Source: Lentimicrobiaceae bacterium
GTDB taxonomy: Bacteria; Bacteroidota; Bacteroidia; Bacteroidales; F082
NCBI GenBank assembly: GCA_002708315.1
Contig: PANC01000002.1
Location: 1 to 50,380 of the forward strand
Reading direction: 5' to 3'
DNA: 50,380 nt
Shown: in pieces, positions 32,041 through 41,137 of the stretch
Position numbering within the stretch: the stretch's first letter is position 1
Layout: the number at the start of each line of letters is the position of its first letter
Position numbers and translations under genes: made by a program
The notes under the pieces: generated by a model
The model's input: only the letters and a program-made list of their open reading frames with translations
The model's database searches: none
Told to the model about the DNA's origin: nothing

Positions 32041-33690
32041 ATGAAGATAATACTAACCATAGTTGTTATAATGTTTATAACATGCGCGGGTTCGGCACAA
32101 ATTGCACCCGACAAGTACTTTGTCCAGTTCACAGACAAAGAAAATTCACCATACACAATCAGTAACCCTAGTGAATTTCTAACCCAAAGAGCCCTTGATA
32201 GAAGATATAGGTTCGGCATTCCAATTTCAATGAATGATATTCCTGTAAATACCAGTTATTTGCAGGGCGTTTCTGATGTTGGAGTAGAAATACTAAATCC
32301 ATCTCGTTGGCTAAATGGTGTTACTATTTTCACAACTAACGATTCTCTTATATCTATAATTGAAGCATTACCATATGTTAATAATACCCTTAAAATAGGT
32401 AGCACTAAGTCTAGTAATTCATCAAAATTTAATAATTTGGTTAGAGATGAACCAACAAGAAATGATGGGTTAAAATCCTCAAGCACTATGGATTACGGAC
32501 TTTCATATGGTCAAATAGATCAATTAAATGGTATAGACCTTCATGACAAAGGTTTTAAAGGAGAGGGCATGGTTATAGCTGTGCTGGATGCAGGTTTCAC
32601 TGGTGTATTGGAGCACCCTGTGTTTGAGTACTTACGTGATAATAATAAAATCCTAGGCACCAAAGATTTTGTTTACAAAGGCGGAGATGTATATGTTGGC
32701 CATGAGCACGGCTCTATGGTTCTTTCATGCATGGGGGCCTATTTACCGGAGGAAATGATAGGAACATCACCAGAAGCAAATTATTGGCTACTAAGATCCG
32801 AAGAGGGACCACTTGAAAATATAATAGAAGAATATAATTGGGTTAGCGCAGCTGAATTTGCAGATAGTGTTGGTGCAGATGTAATAAACAGTTCACTAAG
32901 TTATTTTGAATTTGATATGCCAGAATGGTCATACGATTATCCTGATATGGATGGTAATACTGCAATTTCAACTATTGGAGCAGATATTGCTTCATCAAAG
33001 GGAATGATCGTTTGTAATAGTGCTGGAAACTCAGGTTACCTTGTTGGTGCTCCTGCTGATGGAGACAGTGTTATGACAGTTGGAGCAGTTGACATAAATG
33101 GAGACAGAGCTGGATTTAGTTCCATAGGGCCAACAGCAGATGGAAGAATAAAGCCTAATATTATGGCCTGTGGCGCAGGTGCTACAATCGCAGTTGGAAA
33201 CTCAGGAATTTCAACAAGTGGTTATGGAACATCATTTTCTTCGCCCATTTTAGCAGGAATGATAACATGCTTATGGCAATCGCATCCTGAAATGACAGCA
33301 CTAGAAGTAATGGAATCTGTTATGGAAAGTGGGTCATTCTCAAAATTCCCTGATAACTACATGGGATGGGGTATTCCAGACTTCTCGAGTGCAGACTCCA
33401 TTTTAACCTCGATAAACCCGCAAATAAATATAAACTCATTTGTTTCAGTTGGACCAAGTCCATTTAAAGACCAGCTTCGTGTAGTAGTTGATACAGATAG
33501 TTCTGAAATAATAAATCTAGAACTAATTAATCTAGCAGGAAATACTATCATGAAAATGGGATACGAGATATCCAAGTCAAACAATAATATATTTATCAAT
33601 TCAGGATTATCAGAACTCACTCAGGGAATATATTTCTTAAAGATTATATCCAAAAAGAGAATCCAAACTATTAAAATACTCAAAAGCTAA
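32041..33690 (+). CDS. Subtilisin-family (S8) serine protease with T9SS sorting domain
   Basis: The 549-residue protease has a signal peptide (hydrophobic 4-15, cut near GSAQ at 17-20) and an inhibitor-like propeptide of about 130 residues. The catalytic triad is Asp183 (AVLDAGFTG), His223 (HEHGSMVLS) and Ser398 (GTSFSSP), with oxyanion Asn330 (NSAGNSG). All are present, so it should be active. The last 80 residues (SVGPSPFKDQLRV to the Lys-rich end QTIKILKS) are a type A T9SS C-terminal sorting domain, so it is exported across the outer membrane through the system that contains PorT. It follows the M1 peptidase by 66 bases, and both may supply peptides. Confidence 0.93.
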   Translation: MKIILTIVVIMFITCAGSAQIAPDKYFVQFTDKENSPYTISNPSEFLTQRALDRRYRFGIPISMNDIPVNTSYLQGVSDVGVEILNPSRWLNGVTIFTTNDSLISIIEALPYVNNTLKIGSTKSSNSSKFNNLVRDEPTRNDGLKSSSTMDYGLSYGQIDQLNGIDLHDKGFKGEGMVIAVLDAGFTGVLEHPVFEYLRDNNKILGTKDFVYKGGDVYVGHEHGSMVLSCMGAYLPEEMIGTSPEANYWLLRSEEGPLENIIEEYNWVSAAEFADSVGADVINSSLSYFEFDMPEWSYDYPDMDGNTAISTIGADIASSKGMIVCNSAGNSGYLVGAPADGDSVMTVGAVDINGDRAGFSSIGPTADGRIKPNIMACGAGATIAVGNSGISTSGYGTSFSSPILAGMITCLWQSHPEMTALEVMESVMESGSFSKFPDNYMGWGIPDFSSADSILTSINPQININSFVSVGPSPFKDQLRVVVDTDSSEIINLELINLAGNTIMKMGYEISKSNNNIFINSGLSELTQGIYFLKIISKKRIQTIKILKS

Positions 33691-33838
33691 ATTAATCAAT
33701 GGGTTACTTACTTCTATGACAATAAAATAAGTTATAACTATACCATTTTCAATATATATAGGCTTTTTGTGGTTATCAACAAAAATTACGATTTATTAAC
33801 AAAAGATTATAGAACCCCATAAAAGTTACATTAATTTT

Positions 33839-33846
33839 TAACTTTG
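33839..33846 (+). promoter_or_regulatory. -7 promoter element for the PUR-domain gene
   Basis: TAACTTTG, an exact TAnnTTTG match, 71 bases before the ATG at 33918, leaving a leader of about 65 bases. The 227-base gap before the gene holds nothing else that I recognise. Confidence 0.5.
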
Positions 33847-33917
33847 ACAGAGTAATTTATTCATAATCTGAATAGAATAATTAGTTAACATAATTTGTTC
33901 AAAATCTGGAGATTTTT

Positions 33918-34280
33918 ATGCAGGAGAAAGATAAATTTGAAAAGAGAGATGATCTTTTTTCTCAGGTAGTTAGAGCAGGAAAACGCACATATTTTTTTGA
34001 TGTTAAAGCAACACGTGCCAATCAGCAATATTTAACAATTACTGAAAGCAAGAGGCGTTTTAGTGAAGAGCAAGGTAAATTTTTTTATGAAAAGCACAAG
34101 GTTTTTTTATATGGAGAAGACTTTGATAAATTTAAGGATGGATTAAATGCAGCAATTGATTTTATTGAGTCTGGAAGCGATAATTCTGAGTTAGTAATAG
34201 AAGAAGCTAAACCAGATGAAGAAATCAGCAGCACTGTTGATGTTAGCTTTGAAGATCTTGGCCAGGATACCGAATCCTAA
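33918..34280 (+). CDS. DUF3276/PUR-domain nucleic-acid-binding protein
   Basis: The 120-residue protein contains one PUR-alpha-type domain: LFSQVVRAGKRTYFFDVKATRANQQYLTITES (about 14-45) and FYEKHKVFLYGEDFDKFKDGL (about 55-75). It is followed by an acidic tail. Bacterial PUR proteins (DUF3276 in Bacteroidota, BpuR in Borrelia) bind single-stranded nucleic acid and dimerise to form the full fold. It is upstream of parA by 106 bases and on the same strand. The link to chromosome partition is only by position. It probably has its own promoter at 33839-33846. Confidence 0.85.
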   Translation: MQEKDKFEKRDDLFSQVVRAGKRTYFFDVKATRANQQYLTITESKRRFSEEQGKFFYEKHKVFLYGEDFDKFKDGLNAAIDFIESGSDNSELVIEEAKPDEEISSTVDVSFEDLGQDTES

Positions 34281-34386
34281 GTTAAGAGTATTTTTCATGG
34301 TTAAATCTTATTCATTGCCATCACAATGGATTGTTCAGTAAGTCTTAAAAAAAACGTATAAATCTGTAAATGAATAATAGTTTATT

Positions 34387-35190
34387 ATGGGTAAAACTAT
34401 TTCAGTAGCAAACCAAAAGGGAGGTGTTGGTAAAACAACAACGGCAATAAATCTTGCCGCCAGTCTTGCTATTCTTGAATACAAAACTCTTATTGTTGAT
34501 GCCGATCCGCAGGCAAACGCAACCTCAGGTACAGGATTTGATCCAAAACAAATTCAGGCTAGCATTTACGAATGTATCATTGATGATTTGAATGTTGAAA
34601 ATGTAATTCTAAGCACAAAAACACCAAATCTTGATTTACTTCCTGCACACATAGATCTTGTGGGTGCAGAAATAGAAATAATCAACATGCCAGGAAGAGA
34701 AAAATTAATGGCAAACGTTCTTGAGAAAGTAAAACATAAGTATGATTTTATAATAATTGACTGTTCTCCTTCACTGGGGCTAATTACAGTTAACTCTTTA
34801 GCCGCTTCTGACTCAGTAATAGTACCTGTTCAGTGCGAATATTTCGCTTTGGAAGGGCTTGGTAAACTATTAAATACAATTAAGATTGTACAAAGTCGCT
34901 TAAATGATAAACTTGATATCGAAGGGATCCTATTAACGATGTTTGATTCCAGACTAAGGCTTTCTAAGCAGGTGGTTGAAGAAGTGAAAACACACTTCCA
35001 ACAAATGGTATTTAACACAATCATTAATCGTAACACCAAACTTGGAGAGGCTCCTAGTTTTGGAGACTCAATAATAATGCATGATGCAGCAAGTACGGGT
35101 GCAATAAATTATCTAAACTTGGCAAGAGAAGTACTCCAAAAAAACGACTTGACAGTGATGAATAATGCTGATAAAATTATAAATGAGTAA
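34387..35190 (+). CDS. parA: Chromosome-partitioning ATPase ParA
   Basis: The 267-residue ParA is a deviant Walker ATPase: KGGVGKTT (11-18), the switch VDADPQANATSG (about 39-50) and Walker B IIIDCSPSLGLIT. It has no N-terminal HTH domain, so it is the short chromosomal (Soj-like) type. ParA forms a DNA-bound gradient that moves ParB-parS complexes of the chromosome origin. It overlaps parB by eight bases. I looked for parS (TGTTTCACGTGAAACA-like) near it and did not find one. The gene begins the typical Bacteroidota run parA-parB-DUF5683-dapB-lepB, here interrupted by one lipoprotein gene. Confidence 0.96.
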   Translation: MGKTISVANQKGGVGKTTTAINLAASLAILEYKTLIVDADPQANATSGTGFDPKQIQASIYECIIDDLNVENVILSTKTPNLDLLPAHIDLVGAEIEIINMPGREKLMANVLEKVKHKYDFIIIDCSPSLGLITVNSLAASDSVIVPVQCEYFALEGLGKLLNTIKIVQSRLNDKLDIEGILLTMFDSRLRLSKQVVEEVKTHFQQMVFNTIINRNTKLGEAPSFGDSIIMHDAASTGAINYLNLAREVLQKNDLTVMNNADKIINE

Positions 35191-36079
35191 CAAAGGTAAA
35201 AAGAGGGCTTTGGGAAGAGGACTTGATTCAATATTATCAAGCCCAGATACGGATATTACATCCGTAGATATATCTGGAGAGTATGTTGCTGGAGCCATTG
35301 CTGATTTGGAAATAAGTAAAATTGAAACAAACCCTTTTCAGCCTCGAACTGAGTTTCATGAAATGATGCTAAGAGAATTATCAGCCTCAATAAAAATTCA
35401 AGGTATAATCCAACCGATTACAGTCCGTAAGATGGGTTATGATCAATATCAGATAATATCTGGTGAAAGAAGGTTTAGAGCATCGCAGATGGCTGGTATT
35501 AAAAAGATTCCTGCCTTCATAAGAGTTGCTAATGATGAGCAAATGTTGGAACTCGCATTAATCGAAAATATTCATAGAGAAGATCTAAATGCCATTGAGA
35601 TAGCAATAAGCTATCAAAGATTGATAGACGAAATTGACCTTACTCAGGAAAAGCTAAGTGAAAAGGTTGGGAAGAGCAGGTCTGCCATTTCAAATTTCTT
35701 AAGATTACTCAAGCTTCCGCCAGAATTACAAATAGCCCTTAGAGATAAATTTATTTCAATGGGACATGCTAGAGCTCTTATAACAATACCAGATAAGAAA
35801 ACACAAAAGCGTATCTTGAAAAATATTGTTGATGGAGGTTTAAATGTGCGGCAGACTGAAGAGATTGTAAGAAATATCATGGCGCCAGTAAGTATTACAA
35901 AGAAAAAACAATTATCAATTCCAGAGAAGTTTAAAACTGTTCCCGCCAACCTAAGTACAAAACTTGGAACTAAAGTAAATCTTAGAAGAAATAATAATGG
36001 TGAAGGCACCATCGTTATTACCTTTAAGAGTGATAAAGATCTAGATAAGATAATCTCAATTATCGAGGGCTCTAAGTAG
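35183..36079 (+). CDS. parB: Chromosome-partitioning protein ParB
   Basis: The 298-residue ParB binds parS, uses CTP to slide along DNA and loads ParA and SMC. It starts KKRALGRGLDSILSS. The CTP-binding/ParB N-terminal region has ISKIETNPFQPRTEF (about 49-63) and the GERR box IISGERRFRASQMAG. Next come ENIHREDLNAIEIA and a helix-turn-helix with KLSEKVGKSRSAISNFLRLLKLP, and a C-terminal dimerisation domain of about 50 residues. The start overlaps parA by eight bases, and the next gene follows the stop by nine bases. Confidence 0.96.
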   Translation: MSNKGKKRALGRGLDSILSSPDTDITSVDISGEYVAGAIADLEISKIETNPFQPRTEFHEMMLRELSASIKIQGIIQPITVRKMGYDQYQIISGERRFRASQMAGIKKIPAFIRVANDEQMLELALIENIHREDLNAIEIAISYQRLIDEIDLTQEKLSEKVGKSRSAISNFLRLLKLPPELQIALRDKFISMGHARALITIPDKKTQKRILKNIVDGGLNVRQTEEIVRNIMAPVSITKKKQLSIPEKFKTVPANLSTKLGTKVNLRRNNNGEGTIVITFKSDKDLDKIISIIEGSK

Positions 36080-36088
36080 AAGTTTATT

Positions 36089-36679
36089 ATGTTAATCAAA
36101 AATATTCTTATAGGTATTTTAATATTCGGATTAGGTTTTGCTAAGTTCAGCAATGTTCAAGGTCAAACCTCAACTGACACAATAATTGAAAAAAAGCATT
36201 CCCCCAAGAAAGCAACGTATTTATCTTTAATACCAGGTGCTGGTCAAATTTATAATAAGAAATACTGGAAACTACCAATTGTATACGCAGGTTTTGGAGT
36301 TACTGGATATTTTGCATTATGGAATAGAAATGGTTACCTCGAATACAGTGATGCTTACATATGCAAGGTTGAAGAAGAACAACAGAGTGGATATGAATGT
36401 GATAATGAAATTGCACAAAAATATTCTGCAGATCAAATTAAATCCGTGAGAGATCAGTATAGAAGAGACATGGAGTTTTCATTCATACTAATGGGCCTAT
36501 GGTATATATTACAAATATTAGATGCAACTGTTGACGCACATCTTTATTATTGGGATGTAAACGAAAACCTTAGTGTTAGAGTACAACCAATTATAAAGCA
36601 ACAGGTTGTGCATCAGGCTGCATACATGTCACCTGGATTGCCTGCTCACAACGGTATAAGAATTTCTGTCAACTTTTAA
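36089..36679 (+). CDS. DUF5683 membrane protein
   Basis: The 196 residues have an N-terminal signal or anchor (about 6-23) and the DUF5683 core: KKATYLSLIPGAGQIYNKKYWKLPIVYAGFG (about 38-68), one or two membrane helices, and a second block FILMGLWYILQILDATVDAHLYYWDVN (about 133-159). The family is conserved next to parAB in Bacteroidota. Its function is unknown; the GAGQIYNKKYWK block resembles the TM2-like region in other small membrane proteins. It is nine bases after parB and 17 before dapB, so it is surely co-transcribed. Confidence 0.9.
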   Translation: MLIKNILIGILIFGLGFAKFSNVQGQTSTDTIIEKKHSPKKATYLSLIPGAGQIYNKKYWKLPIVYAGFGVTGYFALWNRNGYLEYSDAYICKVEEEQQSGYECDNEIAQKYSADQIKSVRDQYRRDMEFSFILMGLWYILQILDATVDAHLYYWDVNENLSVRVQPIIKQQVVHQAAYMSPGLPAHNGIRISVNF

Positions 36680-36696
36680 TTAAATACTTAATAATT

Positions 36697-37413
36697 ATGG
36701 ATATAATTATTTCAGGCTATGGCCGAATGGGCAAAGAAGTCGAAAAGATATGCAAACAAAGGAACCATAATATTATTGCAATAATAGATAATAGAGATCA
36801 GTGGAACACTCTATCATTAACCAACACCACCGCTGTAATTATAGACTTCAGCTTACCAAACTCAGCAATAGAAAATATATCAAGAGCATTTGAGCTAAAC
36901 ATCCCAATAGTAACAGGAACTACCGGATGGTATGATAAATTCGAAAGTATATCCGAATTGTGCAGTACAAATAATGGAACATTGTTTTATGCCCCTAACT
37001 TTAGTATAGGTGTTAATATTTTTTCCCAGGTTAATAAATATTTGGCTAAAATCATGAATGGGCTTTATGAATATCAAGTTAAAATAATTGAAACCCACCA
37101 CAAACACAAAATTGATTCACCCAGCGGAACGGCTATTTCAACTGCCAACGGTATATTGGGTATGAGCAACAGTCTTAATTCATGGTCGCTCAACAAAGAA
37201 GAACCCAATTCAATTACAATTTATTCATCAAGAGAAGGTGAAGTAACTGGTAAGCATGAAGTTGTATATGAATCACCTGTTGATATAATTTCATTGTTAC
37301 ACGATGCTAAGAATAGATCTGGATTTGCAATTGGAGCAGTTATGGCAGCAGAGTTTATTAAAGAAAAGAAAGGAATCTTCAATATGGAAGACATAATGAG
37401 GTCTTTAGAATAA
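36697..37413 (+). CDS. dapB: 4-hydroxy-tetrahydrodipicolinate reductase DapB
   Basis: DapB makes tetrahydrodipicolinate in the lysine/diaminopimelate pathway, so it supplies peptidoglycan. The 238-residue enzyme has the NAD(P)H-binding ISGYGRMGKEVEKI (about 4-17), the TGTTGW loop (about 73-78), the catalytic and substrate loop ETHHKHKIDSPSGTA (about 132-146) and the C-terminal helix. It is slightly shorter than the E. coli enzyme (273), as in other Bacteroidota. It is in the par-DUF5683 transcript, linking cell-wall precursor synthesis to the partition genes. Confidence 0.95.
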   Translation: MDIIISGYGRMGKEVEKICKQRNHNIIAIIDNRDQWNTLSLTNTTAVIIDFSLPNSAIENISRAFELNIPIVTGTTGWYDKFESISELCSTNNGTLFYAPNFSIGVNIFSQVNKYLAKIMNGLYEYQVKIIETHHKHKIDSPSGTAISTANGILGMSNSLNSWSLNKEEPNSITIYSSREGEVTGKHEVVYESPVDIISLLHDAKNRSGFAIGAVMAAEFIKEKKGIFNMEDIMRSLE

Positions 37414-37435
37414 TAATTACATTATATCAACTAAA

Positions 37436-37894
37436 ATGAACACAATAATCGTATTCATAACAAAGATGTTATTCATTGCATTCATGATCTTAATTGTTTC
37501 ATGTGGGGTTTCAAATAAAAGCGCAAATAAAAATATCCCTGCAAAGGAATATTGTGAGTTCCTAAACTTTACAAATGCCCAATACTCTGATTTGGAATCT
37601 GACTATTATACAATCGACTCATTGTTTATTGATAACGATTGCCTAAATGTTTGGGTAAGTTATAGTGGTGGATGTGGGAATTCCGAATTTAAATTATTCT
37701 ATAATGATTTACTAATGAATTCAATGCCCCCGAAGGTAAATCTTCTTCTTCAGCTTGATGATGATGATAATTGCAGAGCAATAGTACAGCAAAAACTATA
37801 TTTCAACCTAAGTTTCTTCACAGAGTATGCTAACAATGGAGGGATAGTTCTGCGAATGGCAGGCACAGATGCAAGTGTAACTTACTCTTATTAG
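37436..37894 (+). CDS. Small lipoprotein of unknown function
   Basis: The 152-residue product has a lipoprotein signal peptide ending LIVSC (Cys23). The mature part has four cysteines and a conserved-looking core VWVSYSGGCGNSEFKLFY, followed by PPKVNLLLQLDDDDNCRAIVQQKLYFNL. I recall similar Tyr-Ser-Gly-Gly-Cys motifs in Bacteroidota lipoproteins but cannot name the family. It lies between dapB (22 bases upstream) and lepB (179 bases downstream with its own promoter element), breaking the usual dapB-lepB adjacency, so it may be an insertion in this lineage. Confidence 0.8.
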   Translation: MNTIIVFITKMLFIAFMILIVSCGVSNKSANKNIPAKEYCEFLNFTNAQYSDLESDYYTIDSLFIDNDCLNVWVSYSGGCGNSEFKLFYNDLLMNSMPPKVNLLLQLDDDDNCRAIVQQKLYFNLSFFTEYANNGGIVLRMAGTDASVTYSY

Positions 37895-37978
37895 AGGGAC
37901 TGCAGTGCGATTACAAATATATTACTACTCATGCAATTTTAGACTTATATAAATAATACTCGCATCTCCTTTAATTAT

Positions 37979-37986
37979 TACTTTTG
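37979..37986 (+). promoter_or_regulatory. -7 promoter element for lepB
   Basis: TACTTTTG followed by CACAC, an exact TAnnTTTG match, 87 bases before the lepB ATG. It suggests lepB is also transcribed apart from the par-dapB genes. Confidence 0.5.
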
Positions 37987-38073
37987 CACACTAAATAATT
38001 AAGAATAATTAACGCGAACATATGTGTAATGAATCTACCTTTGCTCATATAAATATTTATTAATAGATAAATC

Positions 38074-39588
38074 ATGTTACAACTAATATTTCTGATACCC
38101 TTATTGTTTACAATACCAACCATCTTTGCATGGAAAATATTTGAGAAAGCTGGTAGAAAAGGTTGGGAAACTCTTGTGCCCTATTATAATTTGTTTGTCT
38201 TCCTAAAAATCATCAAAAAACCAATGTGGTGGATGGTCCTTCTATTTTTTCCATTCCTAAATGTATTCATGTATTTGCTTATGTTAGTTGAGATTGTGAA
38301 GTGCTTCAAAAAATTCAGCTTATTGGAGCAACTGTTTGTTGTAATACTTCCATTCATATACCTACCCTACCTTGGCTGGAGCAAAAAAGAGTCTTTTGTT
38401 GATCCTGAGAACCGTCCGAAGATGAAAAAATCATTTTTACGTGAATGGACCGATGCTATTATATTTGCCGTTGTTGCTGCTACTATCATAAGAACATTTC
38501 TTCTTGAAGCATATACAATACCTACATCCTCAATGGAAAAATCCCTACTGGTAGGAGATTATCTTTTTGTAAGTAAGATAACTTATGGGCCTAAAGTTCC
38601 TAACACTCCATTATCGTTTCCTTTTGTTCATCACACACTACCTGCTACTGAAAGCACAAAGTCTTATTTGGAATGGATAAAGTTTCCATTTTATCGTTTT
38701 GCTGGATTTAAGAATGTTGAGCATAATGATGCAGTAGTTTTTAACTATCCGGCGGGAGATACTGTTTCAACTCGTTTTCAGAGTAATATTAGTTATTATA
38801 CTCTGGTAAATGAATATGGCAGAGATAGGGTTTGGAGTGACAAAAGAAATTTTGGAGATATCGTTGTTAGGCCTGTTGATAAGCGGGAAAATTATGTGAA
38901 GCGATGCATAGGATTACCTGGAGATACCTTGAGTATTATTAATAGACAGGTTTACTTAAATGGAAAAAAAGCCAATAATCCTGAAAAATTACAATATCAA
39001 TATAAGATTACAACTAATGGTAGTAGTATTAATCCTAAAATTCTTGACAAGTACGATATAACTGAAACATTTAGAGGTAACAAACCCGGAGAATTTATCC
39101 TCATACTTACGGAAGAATCCAAAAATGAAATAGAAAAGCTTCCAATAATTACAAGCATTGAGGTATTTAATGAGTCTCCTGGGGTTTGGAAGCCTGAAAT
39201 ATTTCCAAATGACTCATCCTATAAATGGAATAGAGATAACTTCGGACCGCTATACATACCTGCTAAGAATGTTCCAATTGAACTTAATATTAAAAACCTT
39301 CCTCTCCACCAAAGGATAATTACCACTTATGAAGGAAATACACTCGAAATAGTTAACAACAAAATAATTATAAATGGAAAGGAAGTCAGCAGTTATTCTC
39401 CTAAATATGATTATTTCTGGATGATGGGAGACAATAGACATAATTCTGCGGACTCACGATATTGGGGATTTGTACCAGAGGACCATATTGTAGGTAGAGC
39501 AGAATTCATATGGTTATCTCTTGATCAAAATAAATCACTTTTAGATGGTAAGATTAGATGGAATAGGCTGTTTTCGATCGTAAACTAA
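38074..39588 (+). CDS. lepB: Signal peptidase I (LepB)
   Basis: LepB cleaves signal peptides of Sec-exported proteins. The 504-residue protein is far longer than the E. coli enzyme (324). It starts with a DUF5684-like extension of three or four hydrophobic segments (about 1-105). The catalytic domain begins near AWTDAII/TIIRTFLLEAYTIPTSSM with Ser153. Lys276 is in NYVKRCIGLPGD and the box E motif is GDNRHNSADSRYWG (about 452-465). The long region between Lys276 and box E (about 290-430) carries an insert absent from E. coli LepB. It is the last of the par-linked genes, with its own promoter element. Confidence 0.93.
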   Translation: MLQLIFLIPLLFTIPTIFAWKIFEKAGRKGWETLVPYYNLFVFLKIIKKPMWWMVLLFFPFLNVFMYLLMLVEIVKCFKKFSLLEQLFVVILPFIYLPYLGWSKKESFVDPENRPKMKKSFLREWTDAIIFAVVAATIIRTFLLEAYTIPTSSMEKSLLVGDYLFVSKITYGPKVPNTPLSFPFVHHTLPATESTKSYLEWIKFPFYRFAGFKNVEHNDAVVFNYPAGDTVSTRFQSNISYYTLVNEYGRDRVWSDKRNFGDIVVRPVDKRENYVKRCIGLPGDTLSIINRQVYLNGKKANNPEKLQYQYKITTNGSSINPKILDKYDITETFRGNKPGEFILILTEESKNEIEKLPIITSIEVFNESPGVWKPEIFPNDSSYKWNRDNFGPLYIPAKNVPIELNIKNLPLHQRIITTYEGNTLEIVNNKIIINGKEVSSYSPKYDYFWMMGDNRHNSADSRYWGFVPEDHIVGRAEFIWLSLDQNKSLLDGKIRWNRLFSIVN

Positions 39589-39699
39589 CAATTAAAGCTA
39601 ATTTTTAGTTGATAACATAATGCTATATATTTTTTTAAAATATTAATTTACATTAATTTAGTTTTCGATTTTTATAACTATAATCGGTATATTTAGAAA

Positions 39700-41109
39700 A
39701 TGAACGATGAATTTAGATGGATAGAGGATGGAGACATCAATGATCTCATAAGCAGATTTGAAAAAATGCTAGGATCCCAAATGCATTTATTTTTTGATGT
39801 AAATGAGTTTGAGGCTCTTGTTGATTATTTCATAGACTTCCAAGAATTTGACAAAGCTGAAATAGCAATTGAATCAGCTCTGCAGCAACACCCATCCGTA
39901 AGTTCTTTCATCATAAGAAAAGCTAAACTTCAAGCTCTTAATGGGAAATACTACGAAGCCCTTGAAGAATTAAATCAAACTGAGCTTCTAGAACCGGCTA
40001 GTGATGAACTATATATTTCAAAAGCTGAGATATACAGCATGATGAATAAACATGAACTGGCCATTGAACAATACAATAAGGCTATTCCTCTATCGGAAAA
40101 TCCAGAGGATATATATTCAGTTATTGCGTTTGAATACGAAAACCTAAATGACTACCCCAACGCCATAAAAAACCTAAAAAAAGCACTTGCACTCAAGCCC
40201 GAGTCAGAAAATATCATACATGAGATTGCTTTCTTCTTTGATATAACCAATCGTGAGGAAGAAGCCATAAAATTCTTTAAAGATTTTATTGATACCAACC
40301 CATACTCTAAGGTTGGATGGTTTAATCTTGGAATATTTTACAATCAACTAGAACTTTTTGAGAAGGCCATTGAAGCATACGAATATACACTCGCAATTGA
40401 TGATAAGTTTTCTTCTGCATACTTTAATATTGCCAACTCACTTTCAGGCATGCAAAGATACACTGAAGCTATAAGATATTATAAAGAAACCTTTAAATAC
40501 GAAGCTCCAGAACCAATAACTTACTACTACATCGGAGAATCATACGAGCAAATTAATGATTTACGAAATGCCATGCGATACTTCAATAAAGCATTGGAGA
40601 TAAGCGACTCGTTAGCAGATGCATGGGCAGGCTTAGGTAGAGTTTTTATTGCCCAAGACAATGACATCACTGCCATTAACTACTATGAAAAAGCTGTTGA
40701 GATCATGCCTGGAAATACAGAATATAAGTTTGATCTGGCAATGATTCATATGAAAAATACAAACTATGAAACTGCAATTTCCCTATTCGATAAAATAACC
40801 AAATTAGATCCATATAATATCGAATCATGGATAAATCAATCTGCATGTGTATTTGCTCTTGAAGATGTTGATGGTGCAATTGAGATTATTGAGGAGGCTA
40901 TCACAACTAATAAAGAGAATGCATTATTATGGTATCGTCTTGCTGGTTATTTGCATGTATCTGGTAAGGTTCAGCAGGCTTATTTTTATATTGAATCAGC
41001 ATTGAAGCTGAACCATGAACAGCATACAGAACTCTTAGATTTAATACCTCATCTATATAGCGATACCCGATTTATTGAGTTACTGGGTGTTTATAAAGAT
41101 AACGGGTAA
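39700..41109 (+). CDS. Tetratricopeptide repeat protein
   Basis: The 469-residue protein consists almost entirely of about eleven TPR units of 34 residues. They start near residue 35 (EFDKAEIAIESALQQHPS) and run to near 440 (KVQQAYFYIESALKLN), with the consensus A-x-x-x-Y-x-x-A-L at many positions. There is no signal peptide, so it is likely cytoplasmic. TPR proteins act as scaffolds. The N-terminal 30 residues (FRWIEDGDINDLISRFEKML) look like a Bacteroidota-specific cap. It is followed after 28 bases by the aldehyde dehydrogenase, probably in the same transcript, without a clear functional link. Confidence 0.87.
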   Translation: MNDEFRWIEDGDINDLISRFEKMLGSQMHLFFDVNEFEALVDYFIDFQEFDKAEIAIESALQQHPSVSSFIIRKAKLQALNGKYYEALEELNQTELLEPASDELYISKAEIYSMMNKHELAIEQYNKAIPLSENPEDIYSVIAFEYENLNDYPNAIKNLKKALALKPESENIIHEIAFFFDITNREEEAIKFFKDFIDTNPYSKVGWFNLGIFYNQLELFEKAIEAYEYTLAIDDKFSSAYFNIANSLSGMQRYTEAIRYYKETFKYEAPEPITYYYIGESYEQINDLRNAMRYFNKALEISDSLADAWAGLGRVFIAQDNDITAINYYEKAVEIMPGNTEYKFDLAMIHMKNTNYETAISLFDKITKLDPYNIESWINQSACVFALEDVDGAIEIIEEAITTNKENALLWYRLAGYLHVSGKVQQAYFYIESALKLNHEQHTELLDLIPHLYSDTRFIELLGVYKDNG

Positions 41110-41137
41110 ATTTATTCGCTATATAATATTTAGTCCT

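Noticed and set aside
35644-36153. Minus-strand ORF of 169 codons
   Set aside because: It is antisense to parB and the start of the DUF5683 gene, both well supported.
36237-36449. Plus-strand ORF of 70 codons within the DUF5683 gene
   Set aside because: An alternative frame of a conserved membrane protein gene; no start context or family match.
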